The notes below the pieces were generated by a model, which had not been told where the DNA came from, did not search any database, and worked only from the letters and a program-made list of their open reading frames with translations. The translations under genes and the position numbers were made by a program. From Alphaproteobacteria bacterium (GTDB taxonomy: Bacteria; Pseudomonadota; Alphaproteobacteria; ATCC43930; CGMCC-115725): DNA of 5,768 nucleotides. Numbering within the stretch: position 1 is the stretch's first letter; the number at the start of each line of letters is the position of its first letter. The stretch is taken from contig VAZF01000218.1 of assembly GCA_005888425.1 (NCBI GenBank), positions 1-5,768 of the forward strand, read 5' to 3'. Positions 1 through 5,768 of this stretch are shown one piece after another.

Positions 1-121
1 CGAGACCGGCGCTGCCCCCGCAACTGTAAGTGGCGAGCCCGCGGCAACGGCCACTGATCCCATCCGTCAGGAGGGGTCGGGAAGGCGCCGTCGGCGATGA
101 CCCTCAGCCAGGAGACCTCCG
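1..121 (+). promoter_or_regulatory. Cobalamin riboswitch, 3' portion (5' part outside window)
   Basis: This is the 3' part of an adenosylcobalamin-sensing aptamer (Rfam cobalamin class, RF00174). The conserved blocks appear in the expected order: GCTGCCCCCGCAACTGTAA at 11-29, GCCACTG at 50-56, GGGAAGGC at 79-86, and the B12-box-like AGCCAGGAGACCT at 106-118. The 5' half, including the 5' strand of the closing P1 stem, lies before position 1. The usual final GACCTGCC reads GACCTCCG here, a small deviation at the P1 side. Such elements normally repress B12 transport or synthesis genes when cobalamin is plentiful, through transcription termination or by hiding the ribosome binding site. The strand points it at the broken porin downstream, the only plus-strand gene in the window. 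The class call is strong; the regulated target is inferred. Confidence 0.93.
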
Positions 122-388
122 CGTCGCCCTTCCCAATCGGAGGGTATGCAGGACGATCCTCGGGCGGAGGAGCAGCCGTTGTCAGAGCAAGCCGCAGGAC
201 TGCGAGCCTCACCATGGATGCACTTGTGCCGGCGTCCGTCGTGCGTGTGGGCTGCGGCTATTGAAGACTGCACCGTACTTATCCGGACCGGGGCGGCGGT
301 GAAGACGTGCAGTATTGAGTTGCGTCGTGCAACTTCCGTTGAGCCGCAGCAGGCGACAGGGCGGCGCGCCCGAGCCTTTCGGCAGATC
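122..388 (+). other. Leader between riboswitch and porin, no convincing gene
   Basis: This 267-base stretch separates the aptamer from the likely porin start. An open frame runs from ATG 146 or TTG 179 straight into the porin frame, but its translation (Arg-, Ala- and Cys-rich) resembles no family I know. It would also put about 70-80 residues before an obvious signal peptide, which argues against translation as one protein. A 16-codon ORF at 214-264 is too short to support. A small hairpin, GTTGC (319-323) with GCAAC (329-333), has no T-tract. I see no clear sigma-70 promoter. The stretch may be a long 5' UTR or the decayed remnant of an original riboswitch-controlled gene. Confidence 0.45.
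127..172 (+). promoter_or_regulatory. Possible riboswitch expression platform with two Shine-Dalgarno-like hairpins
   Basis: Just 3' of the aptamer are two short hairpins, each with a purine-rich, Shine-Dalgarno-like 3' arm. The first pairs CCC and TCC (127-129, 131-133) with GGAGGG (139-144), with U130 bulged. The second pairs TCCTC (157-161) with GAGGA (167-171) around a GGGCG loop. The second hides GGAGGAG (166-172), which sits six bases before a TTG at 179. No U-tract follows either hairpin, so translational control is more likely than termination. The pairing was found by eye and no energy was calculated. Confidence 0.35.
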
Positions 389-847
389 ATGACGGCGGTT
401 TTAACCCGTCTGGTGGCGCGTTTCGCAGTCATCTGCCTCCTCCTGGCGCTCGCGGTGCCAATGCATTCACGGGCTGCAACCTCGAAGGCGGACACCGGCA
501 AAACCTCGGACCAACCCGACGACAAGGCCGATAACAAATCCGACGAGGGCACGGTTAAATCCGGCAAGAAAAAAGACCCTCAACCGCCAACCACGCCGGA
601 AGCGAGCGCCGAAGACAAGCCGGATGATCGCTGCGATGCTGGCAAGCAACTGGTGAATTTCGAGCTGCGGCACCGCCTCTGCGAGGCCGGGCTCACGCTC
701 GCCGTCACCGAGACCAGCGAGATCCTCGGCAATTTGGCTGGCGGGTTGCGCCAGGGCGCGCGCTATGAAGGCGTCACTGATGCCAATCTGAAAATCGATC
801 TGCGCCCCAGCTTGCATGTGCGCGGCGAGATCTTCGCGCGCGCCTAA
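389..847 (+). pseudogene. OprB-family outer-membrane porin, N-terminal fragment
   Basis: This is the first part of a carbohydrate-selective-porin (OprB-like) gene, 152 codons up to a premature TAA at 845-847. ATG 389 is chosen because it begins a textbook signal peptide: Arg-containing n-region, hydrophobic core at residues 12-24, likely cleavage after SRA (27-29). No strong ribosome binding site precedes it. Residues 31-80 form a Lys/Asp/Pro-rich, low-complexity linker. The conserved domain starts near C82, with a second Cys at 98, and continues through TETSEILGNLAGG (108-119) and LRPSLHVRGEIFARA (138-152). In intact relatives as I recall them, the FARA segment continues with Tyr and further barrel sequence; here a stop follows instead and the frame changes. 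Translated alone, the product would be a secreted stub without a barrel. It lies downstream of the cobalamin riboswitch on the same strand. Confidence 0.8.
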
Positions 848-852
848 CAATT
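841..852 (+). other. Deletion/frameshift junction inside the porin gene
   Basis: The left frame reads Ala-Arg-Ala-stop (stop at 845-847). The right frame, shifted by one base, resumes at AAC 846 with NNWRLRIGQ. Family members recalled from Bradyrhizobium-like genomes carry roughly 40-45 residues between these two segments, so sequence is missing rather than merely shifted. The frame offset implies a lost length equal to 2 modulo 3. The sequence GCGCCT occurs at 840-845 and again at 854-859, but both copies remain, so this is not a simple repeat-mediated deletion scar. The exact breakpoint probably lies within 845-848. A collapsed assembly could give the same picture. Confidence 0.7.
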
Positions 853-1757
853 GGCGCCTGCGCATCGGTCAGCTGACGATTGGCACGGAATTTCACAATC
901 CGGACTCGGCGCGCCTGTTCATCAACTCGACCTTCGGCTGGCCGACCCAGCCCGCGCTCGACCTGCCGTCCGGTGGACCGGGCTACCCGCTCGCCACGCC
1001 CGCCGTCCGCGTCCGGGTCGATCCGCAAGAAGGAGTGACCCTGTTTCTCGCCTTGTTTAACGGCGATCCGACCGGGGCCGGGGTCGGCGGCTCCCAACTG
1101 CGCGACGCCTCCGGCACCGCCTTCCGTACGAGTGACGGCGCATGGCTCATCGGCGAAATACGGTACAACCCGGACGACTCGGATAAGAACGGCGCTTACA
1201 GGTTTGGCGGCTGGTGGAATTCGGAGCGTTTTCGCGACTTGCGCTTCGATCAGAACGGCGTCTCGCTCGCGAGTCCGGCGAGCAACGGAAAGCCGTTTCT
1301 GCACGATGGCGATCCCAGTTTTTACGTCAACGTCGACCAGCCCTTGGTGGTCAATGACGCCGACCATACGCGCTTGAGTGTGTTCGCCCGGGCCGGCTTC
1401 GCACCCGGCGACCGCAACCTCGTCGATTTTTATGCCGATGGCGGTATGACCTATAAAGGACCGTTCGGCCGCGCCGACGATCAGGCGGGGATTGCCGTCG
1501 GCTATGCGAAGATCGGCAGCGCGGCACGGGGATTCGACGCGGATATCGCGCGGTTGACCGGGCAGTTTCACCCGATCCGGTCGGGCGAGGCTGTCCTCGA
1601 ACTGACCTACCGCTTTCAGCTCACCAACTGGTGGCAGGTCCAGCCAGATTTTCAATACGTCTTCAATATCGGCGGCGGCATCGTAAACCCGAATGCGCCC
1701 GGAAAGCGTGTCGCGGATGCGCCGGTACTCGGGCTACGCACAACCATCACTTTTTGA
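846..1757 (+). pseudogene. OprB-family outer-membrane porin, C-terminal fragment
   Basis: This is the rest of the porin barrel, 303 codons from AAC 846 to the TGA at 1755-1757, with no internal stop or frameshift. Family-typical segments include RLRIGQLTIGTEF, NSTFGWP and ALDLPSGGPGYPLATPAVR near its start, LFNGDPTG, GGWWNSERFRD, VDFYADGGMTYKGPFGR and WWQVQPDFQYVFN. It ends in TTITF; a terminal aromatic residue is the usual recognition signal for the BAM outer-membrane insertion machinery. The open frame extends back to ATG 816, but that codon falls inside the out-of-frame N-terminal fragment and no ribosome binding site supports it. Without signal peptide and first strands, this part should not reach the outer membrane. 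The intact ancestor would have been a passive channel for small solutes. The family is certain at the level of OprB-like porins; the solute is unknown. Confidence 0.8.
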
Positions 1758-1785
1758 AGAAAATCGGTCTCGCAAAATGGAGACC
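1755..1785 (-). terminator. Possible intrinsic terminator of the minus-strand ABC operon
   Basis: Read on the minus strand, GGTCTC (1785-1780) pairs with GAGACC (1771-1766) around an 8-base loop and is followed directly by GATTTTCTTC (1764-1755). A short GC-containing stem plus a T-rich tail is the layout of a Rho-independent terminator. It lies 145 bases past the ATPase stop and touches the porin stop codon. The stem is only 6 bp and the T-tract is interrupted, so this is tentative. On the plus strand no T-run follows. Confidence 0.4.
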
Positions 1786-1793
1786 TGGCTGAG

Positions 1794-1848
1794 CCCTGGC
1801 CCGGTACCCTTTCCAGGGTGGGATCCCGATCGACGCCGATCGGGACCC
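1794..1848. repeat. Two inverted repeats between convergent genes
   Basis: CCCTGG (1794-1799) pairs with CCAGGG (1813-1818) across a 13-base loop. Next to it, CCCGATCG (1825-1832) pairs perfectly with CGATCGGG (1837-1844) around ACGC. The second stem is extended by a T-A pair and by GGG/CCC beyond one bulged A (1820-1848), giving about 12 pairs. No T-run follows on either strand; TTATTTT at 1860-1866 is 11 bases away on the plus side. Position between the ends of two converging genes suggests a transcript-end structure or Rho-dependent stop, but a protein-binding palindrome cannot be excluded. Confidence 0.4.
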
Positions 1849-1929
1849 TACTCATGCGGTTATTTTCGCGCGTCGAACAACCAGCTAGGGCCACCTTCCC
1901 GTGGAGCCACGAAGCGTGCTGTTTCGCAC

Positions 1930-2961
1930 TCAGCTTACTGCGACCGGATGGGCGTCAGCTTCGGACCACACGAGCGTGGCCGGATCGCCGGGTTGCACCG
2001 GGGTGGCAAAATAGGTGTTGTCCGGCAGCAGCGCGGCGGCCTGCTCGCCGGACTGCATCTGCAATGCGACCCTGACGACCGGCCCCTGGTACTCGACCGC
2101 GACGACCTGCCCGGAAAATTGCGCGCCGTTTCCAGCTTGGCTGATGCGGCAGCGGTCGGCGCGCACCGCGACGAGACCGCTCGGCGTCGGCAGCACGTTG
2201 TGACCGCCGATAAAGCGGGCGATGAAGACGCTGGCCGGCGCCTCGAAAATCTGCCGCGGCGTCCCGGCCTGGCGAATGTGCCCCTGATCCATGACGACCA
2301 TCAGATCGGCCAACGCCATTGCCTCGTCCTGGCTGTGCGTGACATGGATGAAGGTGATGCCGAGCTCGCGCTGCAGCCGTTTCAGCTCCTCGCGCATGCG
2401 CACCCGCAGGAACGGGTCGAGGGCGGAGAGCGGCTCGTCGAGCAGCAGCACCCGTGGCTCGGTGATCAGCGACCGCGCCAGCGCAATCCGCTGCTGCTGT
2501 CCGCCGGAGAGCTGCGCCGGCAAACGCAGCGCGAATTCCCCCATCTCGACCAGTTCGAGAAATTCGCGAGCCCGAACGTAGCGCTCGGCCTTGCCGATTC
2601 CGCGCATCTTCAGGCTGAAGGCGACGTTGTCGAGGCAGTTGAGGTGCGGGAACAGCGCATAGTTCTGGAACATCATCGCCGTGCCGCGTCTCGCTGTCGG
2701 CAGATCGGTGACGTTGCGGTCGCGGATCAGGATGTCGCCGTCGGTCACGGCTTCGTGCCCGGCGATCATGCGCAGCGTGCTGGTTTTGCCGCAGCCGCTC
2801 GGGCCCAACAGGCAGCAATAGCTGGCGCGCGGGATGCGGAGCGAGATCGCGTCGACCGCGAGGGTCTGGTCGTAGCGCTTGGTGACCGCGACCAACTCGA
2901 CGTCGAAGCGCGGTTCCACAGCCGCCCCATCGGTCGCGCGTTGAGCGACAAGGCGGATCAT
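1930..2961 (-). CDS. ABC transporter ATPase, PotA/PotG-like
   Basis: This 343-residue cytoplasmic ATPase energises import by the two permeases encoded upstream. All motifs are intact: Walker A GPSGCGKT (53-60), Q-loop Q99 in MMFQNYALFPH, ABC signature LSGGQQQR (151-158), Walker B VLLLDEP (171-177), D-loop SALD (179-182) and switch His209 in THSQDEA. Residues from about 262 to the end fit the C-terminal TOBE-type regulatory domain of the CUT1/polyamine importer ATPases, and total length is slightly below PotA's 378. The start at 2961 is chosen because its ATG overlaps the second permease's TGA as ATGA; the frame extends upstream to 3009 but that would run into the permease gene. It is the last gene of the operon, convergent with the porin. 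Function as an importer ATPase is secure; the transported substrate is not shown by this subunit. Confidence 0.95.
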   Translation of the reverse strand: MIRLVAQRATDGAAVEPRFDVELVAVTKRYDQTLAVDAISLRIPRASYCCLLGPSGCGKTSTLRMIAGHEAVTDGDILIRDRNVTDLPTARRGTAMMFQNYALFPHLNCLDNVAFSLKMRGIGKAERYVRAREFLELVEMGEFALRLPAQLSGGQQQRIALARSLITEPRVLLLDEPLSALDPFLRVRMREELKRLQRELGITFIHVTHSQDEAMALADLMVVMDQGHIRQAGTPRQIFEAPASVFIARFIGGHNVLPTPSGLVAVRADRCRISQAGNGAQFSGQVVAVEYQGPVVRVALQMQSGEQAAALLPDNTYFATPVQPGDPATLVWSEADAHPVAVS

Positions 2962-3812
2962 GACGGCATGGCCCCGGCGCGCCGCCGCTGCAGGCGCAGG
3001 ATCCGCCACAGCGTGAGGCCGATGACCAGAAACGACACGCCGGTCGTGATGGTGCCGATCGCAAACAGGGTCGGGGAGGTGGCGCTCGAGATCAGCGCAT
3101 AGATTTCGAGCGGCAGGGTATTGCGTTCGCCGATCACCAGCGTTGTGCGCGCATATTCGTCGTAGGACAGCGTAAAGGCGCCCATCGCGACACCGATGAT
3201 GCCGGGCAACAGGATCGGCAGGGTCACGTGCCGGAGCCGCTGCCAGGCCGTCGCGCCGAGATCGTTCGCCGCCTCCTCATAGGCGCGGTTGAACCGGTTG
3301 ACGACCGCGAACATCGCGAACAGGCCAAACGGCAAGGTCCAGGTCAACTGGGCGCCCAATGCCGAGGTGAACAGGCTGGGCTTAGTGTCGAGAGCCCGAA
3401 AGCCCAGCCCGATGCCGAAGCCGACCAAGAGGCTCGGCATTACCAGGCTGGCGACCGCCAGATAGAACACCACCCCAGAGCCGGGGAAGCGCCGCCGGAA
3501 GGCGAGGCCTGCGGCGACCGAGATCGCTACGGTCAACAGGCTCACGATCGAGGCGAGCGCGATCGAGCGCCCAAACGACACCGGGATATTCGCCATCTGC
3601 CCCGGTTTCAGAATGTCCTCGAACCAGACGAGCGAGGTGCCGACCATCGGAAAGGTCACCCCGCCATCGGGACCCTGAAACGATAGGATGTAGATGACCA
3701 GCATCGGCCCATAGAGAAACAGCAGGAACAGACCGAACAGCGCCGCCAGCGCGTAGAAGGTCCAGGGCCGTCCGCGTCCCACCGTCTGGTAGCTCTGTCC
3801 GCCGACCATCAT
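2958..3812 (-). CDS. ABC transporter permease, PotC/PotI-like
   Basis: This is an inner-membrane permease subunit of 284 residues, close to the usual PotC/PotI length. Hydrophobic segments lie near residues 18-45, 82-106, 114-138, 150-172, 202-222 and 248-270, consistent with six transmembrane helices. The cytoplasmic EAA loop that docks on the ATPase is present as EEAANDLGATAW (179-190), ending in P199. The run LSYDEYARTTLVIGERNTLP (215-234) is typical of the second permease of polyamine-type systems. The gene starts at ATGATG; ATG 3812 is preferred, with GAAGGGG eight bases upstream (3827-3821), though ATG 3809 is possible. It begins 30 bases after the first permease and overlaps the ATPase start by four bases, indicating coupling. 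It would pair with the first permease to form the channel. Confidence 0.93.
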   Translation of the reverse strand: MMVGGQSYQTVGRGRPWTFYALAALFGLFLLFLYGPMLVIYILSFQGPDGGVTFPMVGTSLVWFEDILKPGQMANIPVSFGRSIALASIVSLLTVAISVAAGLAFRRRFPGSGVVFYLAVASLVMPSLLVGFGIGLGFRALDTKPSLFTSALGAQLTWTLPFGLFAMFAVVNRFNRAYEEAANDLGATAWQRLRHVTLPILLPGIIGVAMGAFTLSYDEYARTTLVIGERNTLPLEIYALISSATSPTLFAIGTITTGVSFLVIGLTLWRILRLQRRRAGAMPS

Positions 3813-3820
3813 CGCAGCGG

Positions 3821-3827
3821 CCCCTTC
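3821..3827 (-). promoter_or_regulatory. Ribosome binding site of the second permease
   Basis: GAAGGGG on the minus strand sits eight bases before ATG 3812 and eleven before ATG 3809, which favours the first of the two adjacent start codons. It is the only junction in this operon where genes do not overlap, so an own ribosome binding site is expected here. Confidence 0.5.
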
Positions 3828-3842
3828 AACCTACCCATGAAA

Positions 3843-4766
3843 TCACTTCACCAATTCCTTGCGGACATCGACGATGCGCATCATCCCGGCGACCATCAGC
3901 GCGACGAAGATGACGAGCACGACAGCGCTCGCGGCAGCCGGCGGGTATTGCATCGCCTGGATCTCGGTCGCCAGCGTCGAGACGATCGAGGCGCTCTGCC
4001 CGCCGCTCATCTGCTTGACGACGAAGAAGTCGCCCATAACCTGGGTGAAGACCAGGATCGAGCCCAAGGCGATCCCGGTCTTAGACAGCGGAATGATGAC
4101 TTCGACCATGATCCGCCAGCGGCTGGCGCCGGCATCGCGCGCCGCCTCGATCAGCGCGGGATCGATCTTGGCCATCGAATTGGCGATCGGTCCGACCATC
4201 AGCAGCGTGAACAGATTGACGTAGGTGACGATCACCGCGAAGCTCGAAAACAGCAGGAAATCGAGTGGCTTGGACGTCAAGCCAAGGCCCATGACGATCT
4301 GGTTGAAAGCGCCGTTGCGTCCGAGAAACGGGATCCAGGCGATCGTTCGGATGATGCCGGAAGTCCAGAACGGGATTGCGCACAACAGGAACAGCAGGGT
4401 TCGGACCGCAGCGCTGCGCACGTGAAAGATCAGGAAGTGAGCGATGTTGAACCCGAGAAACAGCGTGATTGCCCAGGCGATGACCGCAAAGACCAGCGAA
4501 CTCAGATAGACGCGGATCGTCGCCGGCGTGGTCAGCAGGTCGCGGTAATTATCGAGAACGAAGGCGGGGTAGATCCCCGTCCGGTCGTAATCCCAGAAGC
4601 TGACGACCACGAACAACAGCGTCGGCAACGCGAACAGCACGACCAGTACGAAGGCGAGCGGGCACACCTGCAGCCATGACACGAGCCATGGCGGCAGGCG
4701 GCGCGAGGCCGAGGCGAAACGATCGAGCCGCGGCAATGCGGCGACGGCCAGCGGCAGGACGGTCAT
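3843..4766 (-). CDS. ABC transporter permease, PotB/PotH-like
   Basis: This is the first permease subunit, 307 residues, in the normal PotB/PotH size range. Residues 1-31 form an N-terminal cytoplasmic stretch rich in Arg and Pro. Hydrophobic segments follow near 32-56, 88-113, 120-142, 168-195, 230-250 and 279-297. The EAA loop is intact as EAARDAGASRWRIMVEVIIP (207-226). PFWTSGIIRTIAW (132-144) and MGDFFVVKQMSGG (244-256) resemble conserved positions of PotB/PotH permeases. The start at 4766 is chosen because its ATG overlaps the binding protein's TGA (ATGA). The same frame stays open upstream as far as 5552, but that extension lies antiparallel in none and parallel out-of-frame to the binding-protein gene and has no membrane-protein character. 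The partner is the second permease, 30 bases downstream. Confidence 0.93.
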   Translation of the reverse strand: MTVLPLAVAALPRLDRFASASRRLPPWLVSWLQVCPLAFVLVVLFALPTLLFVVVSFWDYDRTGIYPAFVLDNYRDLLTTPATIRVYLSSLVFAVIAWAITLFLGFNIAHFLIFHVRSAAVRTLLFLLCAIPFWTSGIIRTIAWIPFLGRNGAFNQIVMGLGLTSKPLDFLLFSSFAVIVTYVNLFTLLMVGPIANSMAKIDPALIEAARDAGASRWRIMVEVIIPLSKTGIALGSILVFTQVMGDFFVVKQMSGGQSASIVSTLATEIQAMQYPPAAASAVVLVIFVALMVAGMMRIVDVRKELVK

Positions 4767-5768
4767 GACGTGATGAACTCGTTCCAGCGGCGGGTCAGGT
4801 AGCGGTCTTCGTCCATCACCGAATTCCACACCGCGATGTTGCCCATGCGGTCCCAGAAGGCGCCGCCGTCGCGGGTGTTGCCGGCTTTCTCCATCAGCTT
4901 GCCGTACGGGTCGGTGATATCGGCCGCGGCCGGCTTCCCGCCGTACCAGTAATCCCATTCCGCCTCGCTGAGGAATTTCTTGGCGTGTTCCGGGACCGAT
5001 GAGTAGTAGCCCTGGCGGGCGATGAACGCGCCCTGGAAACCCGAGGTGTACCAATTCATGTATTCGTAGAAGCAGTCGAGCTTGAGGCCGGCGAGATGCT
5101 TCATCGGCGCCAGCGTGTAGCCCCAGCCCCGGTAGCCTTCCTGCAAGGGCTGGAACACGCACGGGATGCCGCGCGCCTTGACGGCGGTCACCGCCGGCGA
5201 CCACATCGACTGGATCACTACCTCGCCCGACGCCATCAGATTGACCGACTGATCGAAACTCGACCAGAACGAGCGGAACTGTCCGGATTTCTTGACCTCC
5301 ATCATCGTATTGATGGTTTTGTCGATCTCCTCGCGAGTCATGTTCCCCTTGTTGCCGTATTTGAGGTCGCCACGTGCTTCGAGCGCCATCGCGACATCGA
5401 TGACACCGACGGTGGGCTGATCCTGCAACGCGGCCTTGCCCTTGAATTCGGCACCGAGCAAATCCGCCCAACTCTTGACCGGACGTCCGGTCAAATCCGG
5501 CCGGATGCCAAGCGTGTCGGCGTTGGTGATGGTCGGGATGCCGGTCAGCCATTCGGTCGGGCCGGTGGCGAATTTCTGCCCGTCAGGCCCGGTGGCGTAC
5601 AGGACCGTGTAGGGCGCGACGCCCTGGGTCGAGGCTTCGCTGCCGTTCGGGTACACGCCCTTGCTGAACAGCGGGATCACCTTGTCCCAATCCTTGTATT
5701 TGCTGAGCGGGATCGCCTGCAGCACGTTGCGTCCGACCAGGTACTTCATGAAGACGATGCTGACATCG
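4763..5768 (-). CDS. ABC transporter periplasmic solute-binding protein, PotD/PotF-like (5' partial)
   Basis: This is the binding protein of the importer, capturing the solute in the periplasm and delivering it to the permeases. Only the C-terminal 334 residues are in the window; the frame stays open to the edge (DVSIVF before the internal Met at 5749), so the signal peptide and first strands are missing and ATG 5749 is not the start. The order of segments fits family-1/PotD-type binding proteins: an early lobe with LQAIPLSKYKDW, the hinge-region segment SWADLLGAEFKGKAALQD (99-116), FDQSVNLMASGEVVIQSMWSP (171-191) and EGYRGWGYTLAP (210-221). At the place of PotD's ligand-contacting WMD motif this protein has W-G-Y (215-217), so a polyamine substrate is not assured. 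It heads the operon here and overlaps the first permease by four bases. Promoter and regulation lie outside the window. Confidence 0.9.
   Translation of the reverse strand, partial: DVSIVFMKYLVGRNVLQAIPLSKYKDWDKVIPLFSKGVYPNGSEASTQGVAPYTVLYATGPDGQKFATGPTEWLTGIPTITNADTLGIRPDLTGRPVKSWADLLGAEFKGKAALQDQPTVGVIDVAMALEARGDLKYGNKGNMTREEIDKTINTMMEVKKSGQFRSFWSSFDQSVNLMASGEVVIQSMWSPAVTAVKARGIPCVFQPLQEGYRGWGYTLAPMKHLAGLKLDCFYEYMNWYTSGFQGAFIARQGYYSSVPEHAKKFLSEAEWDYWYGGKPAAADITDPYGKLMEKAGNTRDGGAFWDRMGNIAVWNSVMDEDRYLTRRWNEFITS

Noticed and set aside
317..335. Hairpin in the leader as a riboswitch terminator
   Set aside because: The stem is only six to seven pairs and no U-tract follows, so it does not fit an intrinsic terminator.
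840..859. GCGCCT direct repeat as the cause of the porin deletion
   Set aside because: A slippage deletion between direct repeats leaves one copy. Both copies are present here 14 bases apart, so coincidence in G+C-rich sequence is more likely.
774..1655. 293-codon minus-strand open frame across the porin
   Set aside because: It is antisense to conserved OprB-family barrel sequence and has no domain resemblance of its own.
816..1757. Porin C-terminal fragment as an independent gene starting at ATG 816
   Set aside because: ATG 816 lies in the out-of-frame reading of conserved N-terminal porin sequence, lacks a ribosome binding site, and gives a product without a signal peptide.
1693..3102. 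469-codon plus-strand open frame across the ATPase gene
   Set aside because: It lies antisense to the ATPase, which has every ABC motif intact. The translation has no recognisable domain and is the charge-rich product typical of shadow frames in G+C-rich DNA.
3837..4679. 280-codon plus-strand open frame opposite the first permease
   Set aside because: The translation is almost entirely Asp, Arg, Glu and Gln, as expected from the complement of codons for hydrophobic membrane helices. The permease on the other strand is unambiguous.
3843..5552. 569-codon minus-strand frame, apparently an N-terminally extended first permease
   Set aside because: The part upstream of 4766 is an alternative frame of the binding-protein gene, rich in Arg, His and Gly with no family resemblance. 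The real start is the ATGA overlap at 4766.

Overview
The window looks like G+C-rich alphaproteobacterial chromosome, most plausibly Bradyrhizobium/Rhodopseudomonas-like (Hyphomicrobiales). This rests on base composition, on the close resemblance of the porin to an OprB-like family that I recall from Bradyrhizobium-type genomes, and on the layout of the ABC transporter operon. It is inference; no 16S or other marker is present.

Left part, plus strand (1-1757): the window opens inside a cobalamin riboswitch (about 1-121, its 5' half lies outside). A leader of about 270 bases without a convincing gene follows, then an OprB-family outer-membrane porin gene. The porin is broken. Its N-terminal part (389-847) and C-terminal part (846-1757) lie in different frames, and a block of the family's conserved sequence is missing at the junction near 845-848. 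Both flanks are otherwise clean, so the lesion looks recent, or it is an assembly fault.

Middle (1758-1929): a short convergent intergenic region with three small hairpins. The first hairpin, read on the minus strand, is followed by a T-rich run and may terminate the ABC operon.

Right part, minus strand (5768 down to 1930): a PotFGHI/PotABCD-type ABC importer operon in the order periplasmic binding protein (5' end cut by the window), first permease, second permease, ATPase. Two junctions are 4-base ATGA overlaps and the third is a 30-base gap, so the four genes should be co-transcribed and translationally coupled. Together they would bind a solute in the periplasm, pass it through a heterodimeric membrane channel and power import with an ATPase dimer. 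The substrate is uncertain: the architecture is that of polyamine transporters, but the binding protein has Tyr where E. coli PotD has a ligand-contacting Asp.

I found no mobile element, CRISPR array, tRNA or clearly new system. The most interesting points are the pairing of a cobalamin riboswitch with an OprB-type porin and the deletion in that porin.
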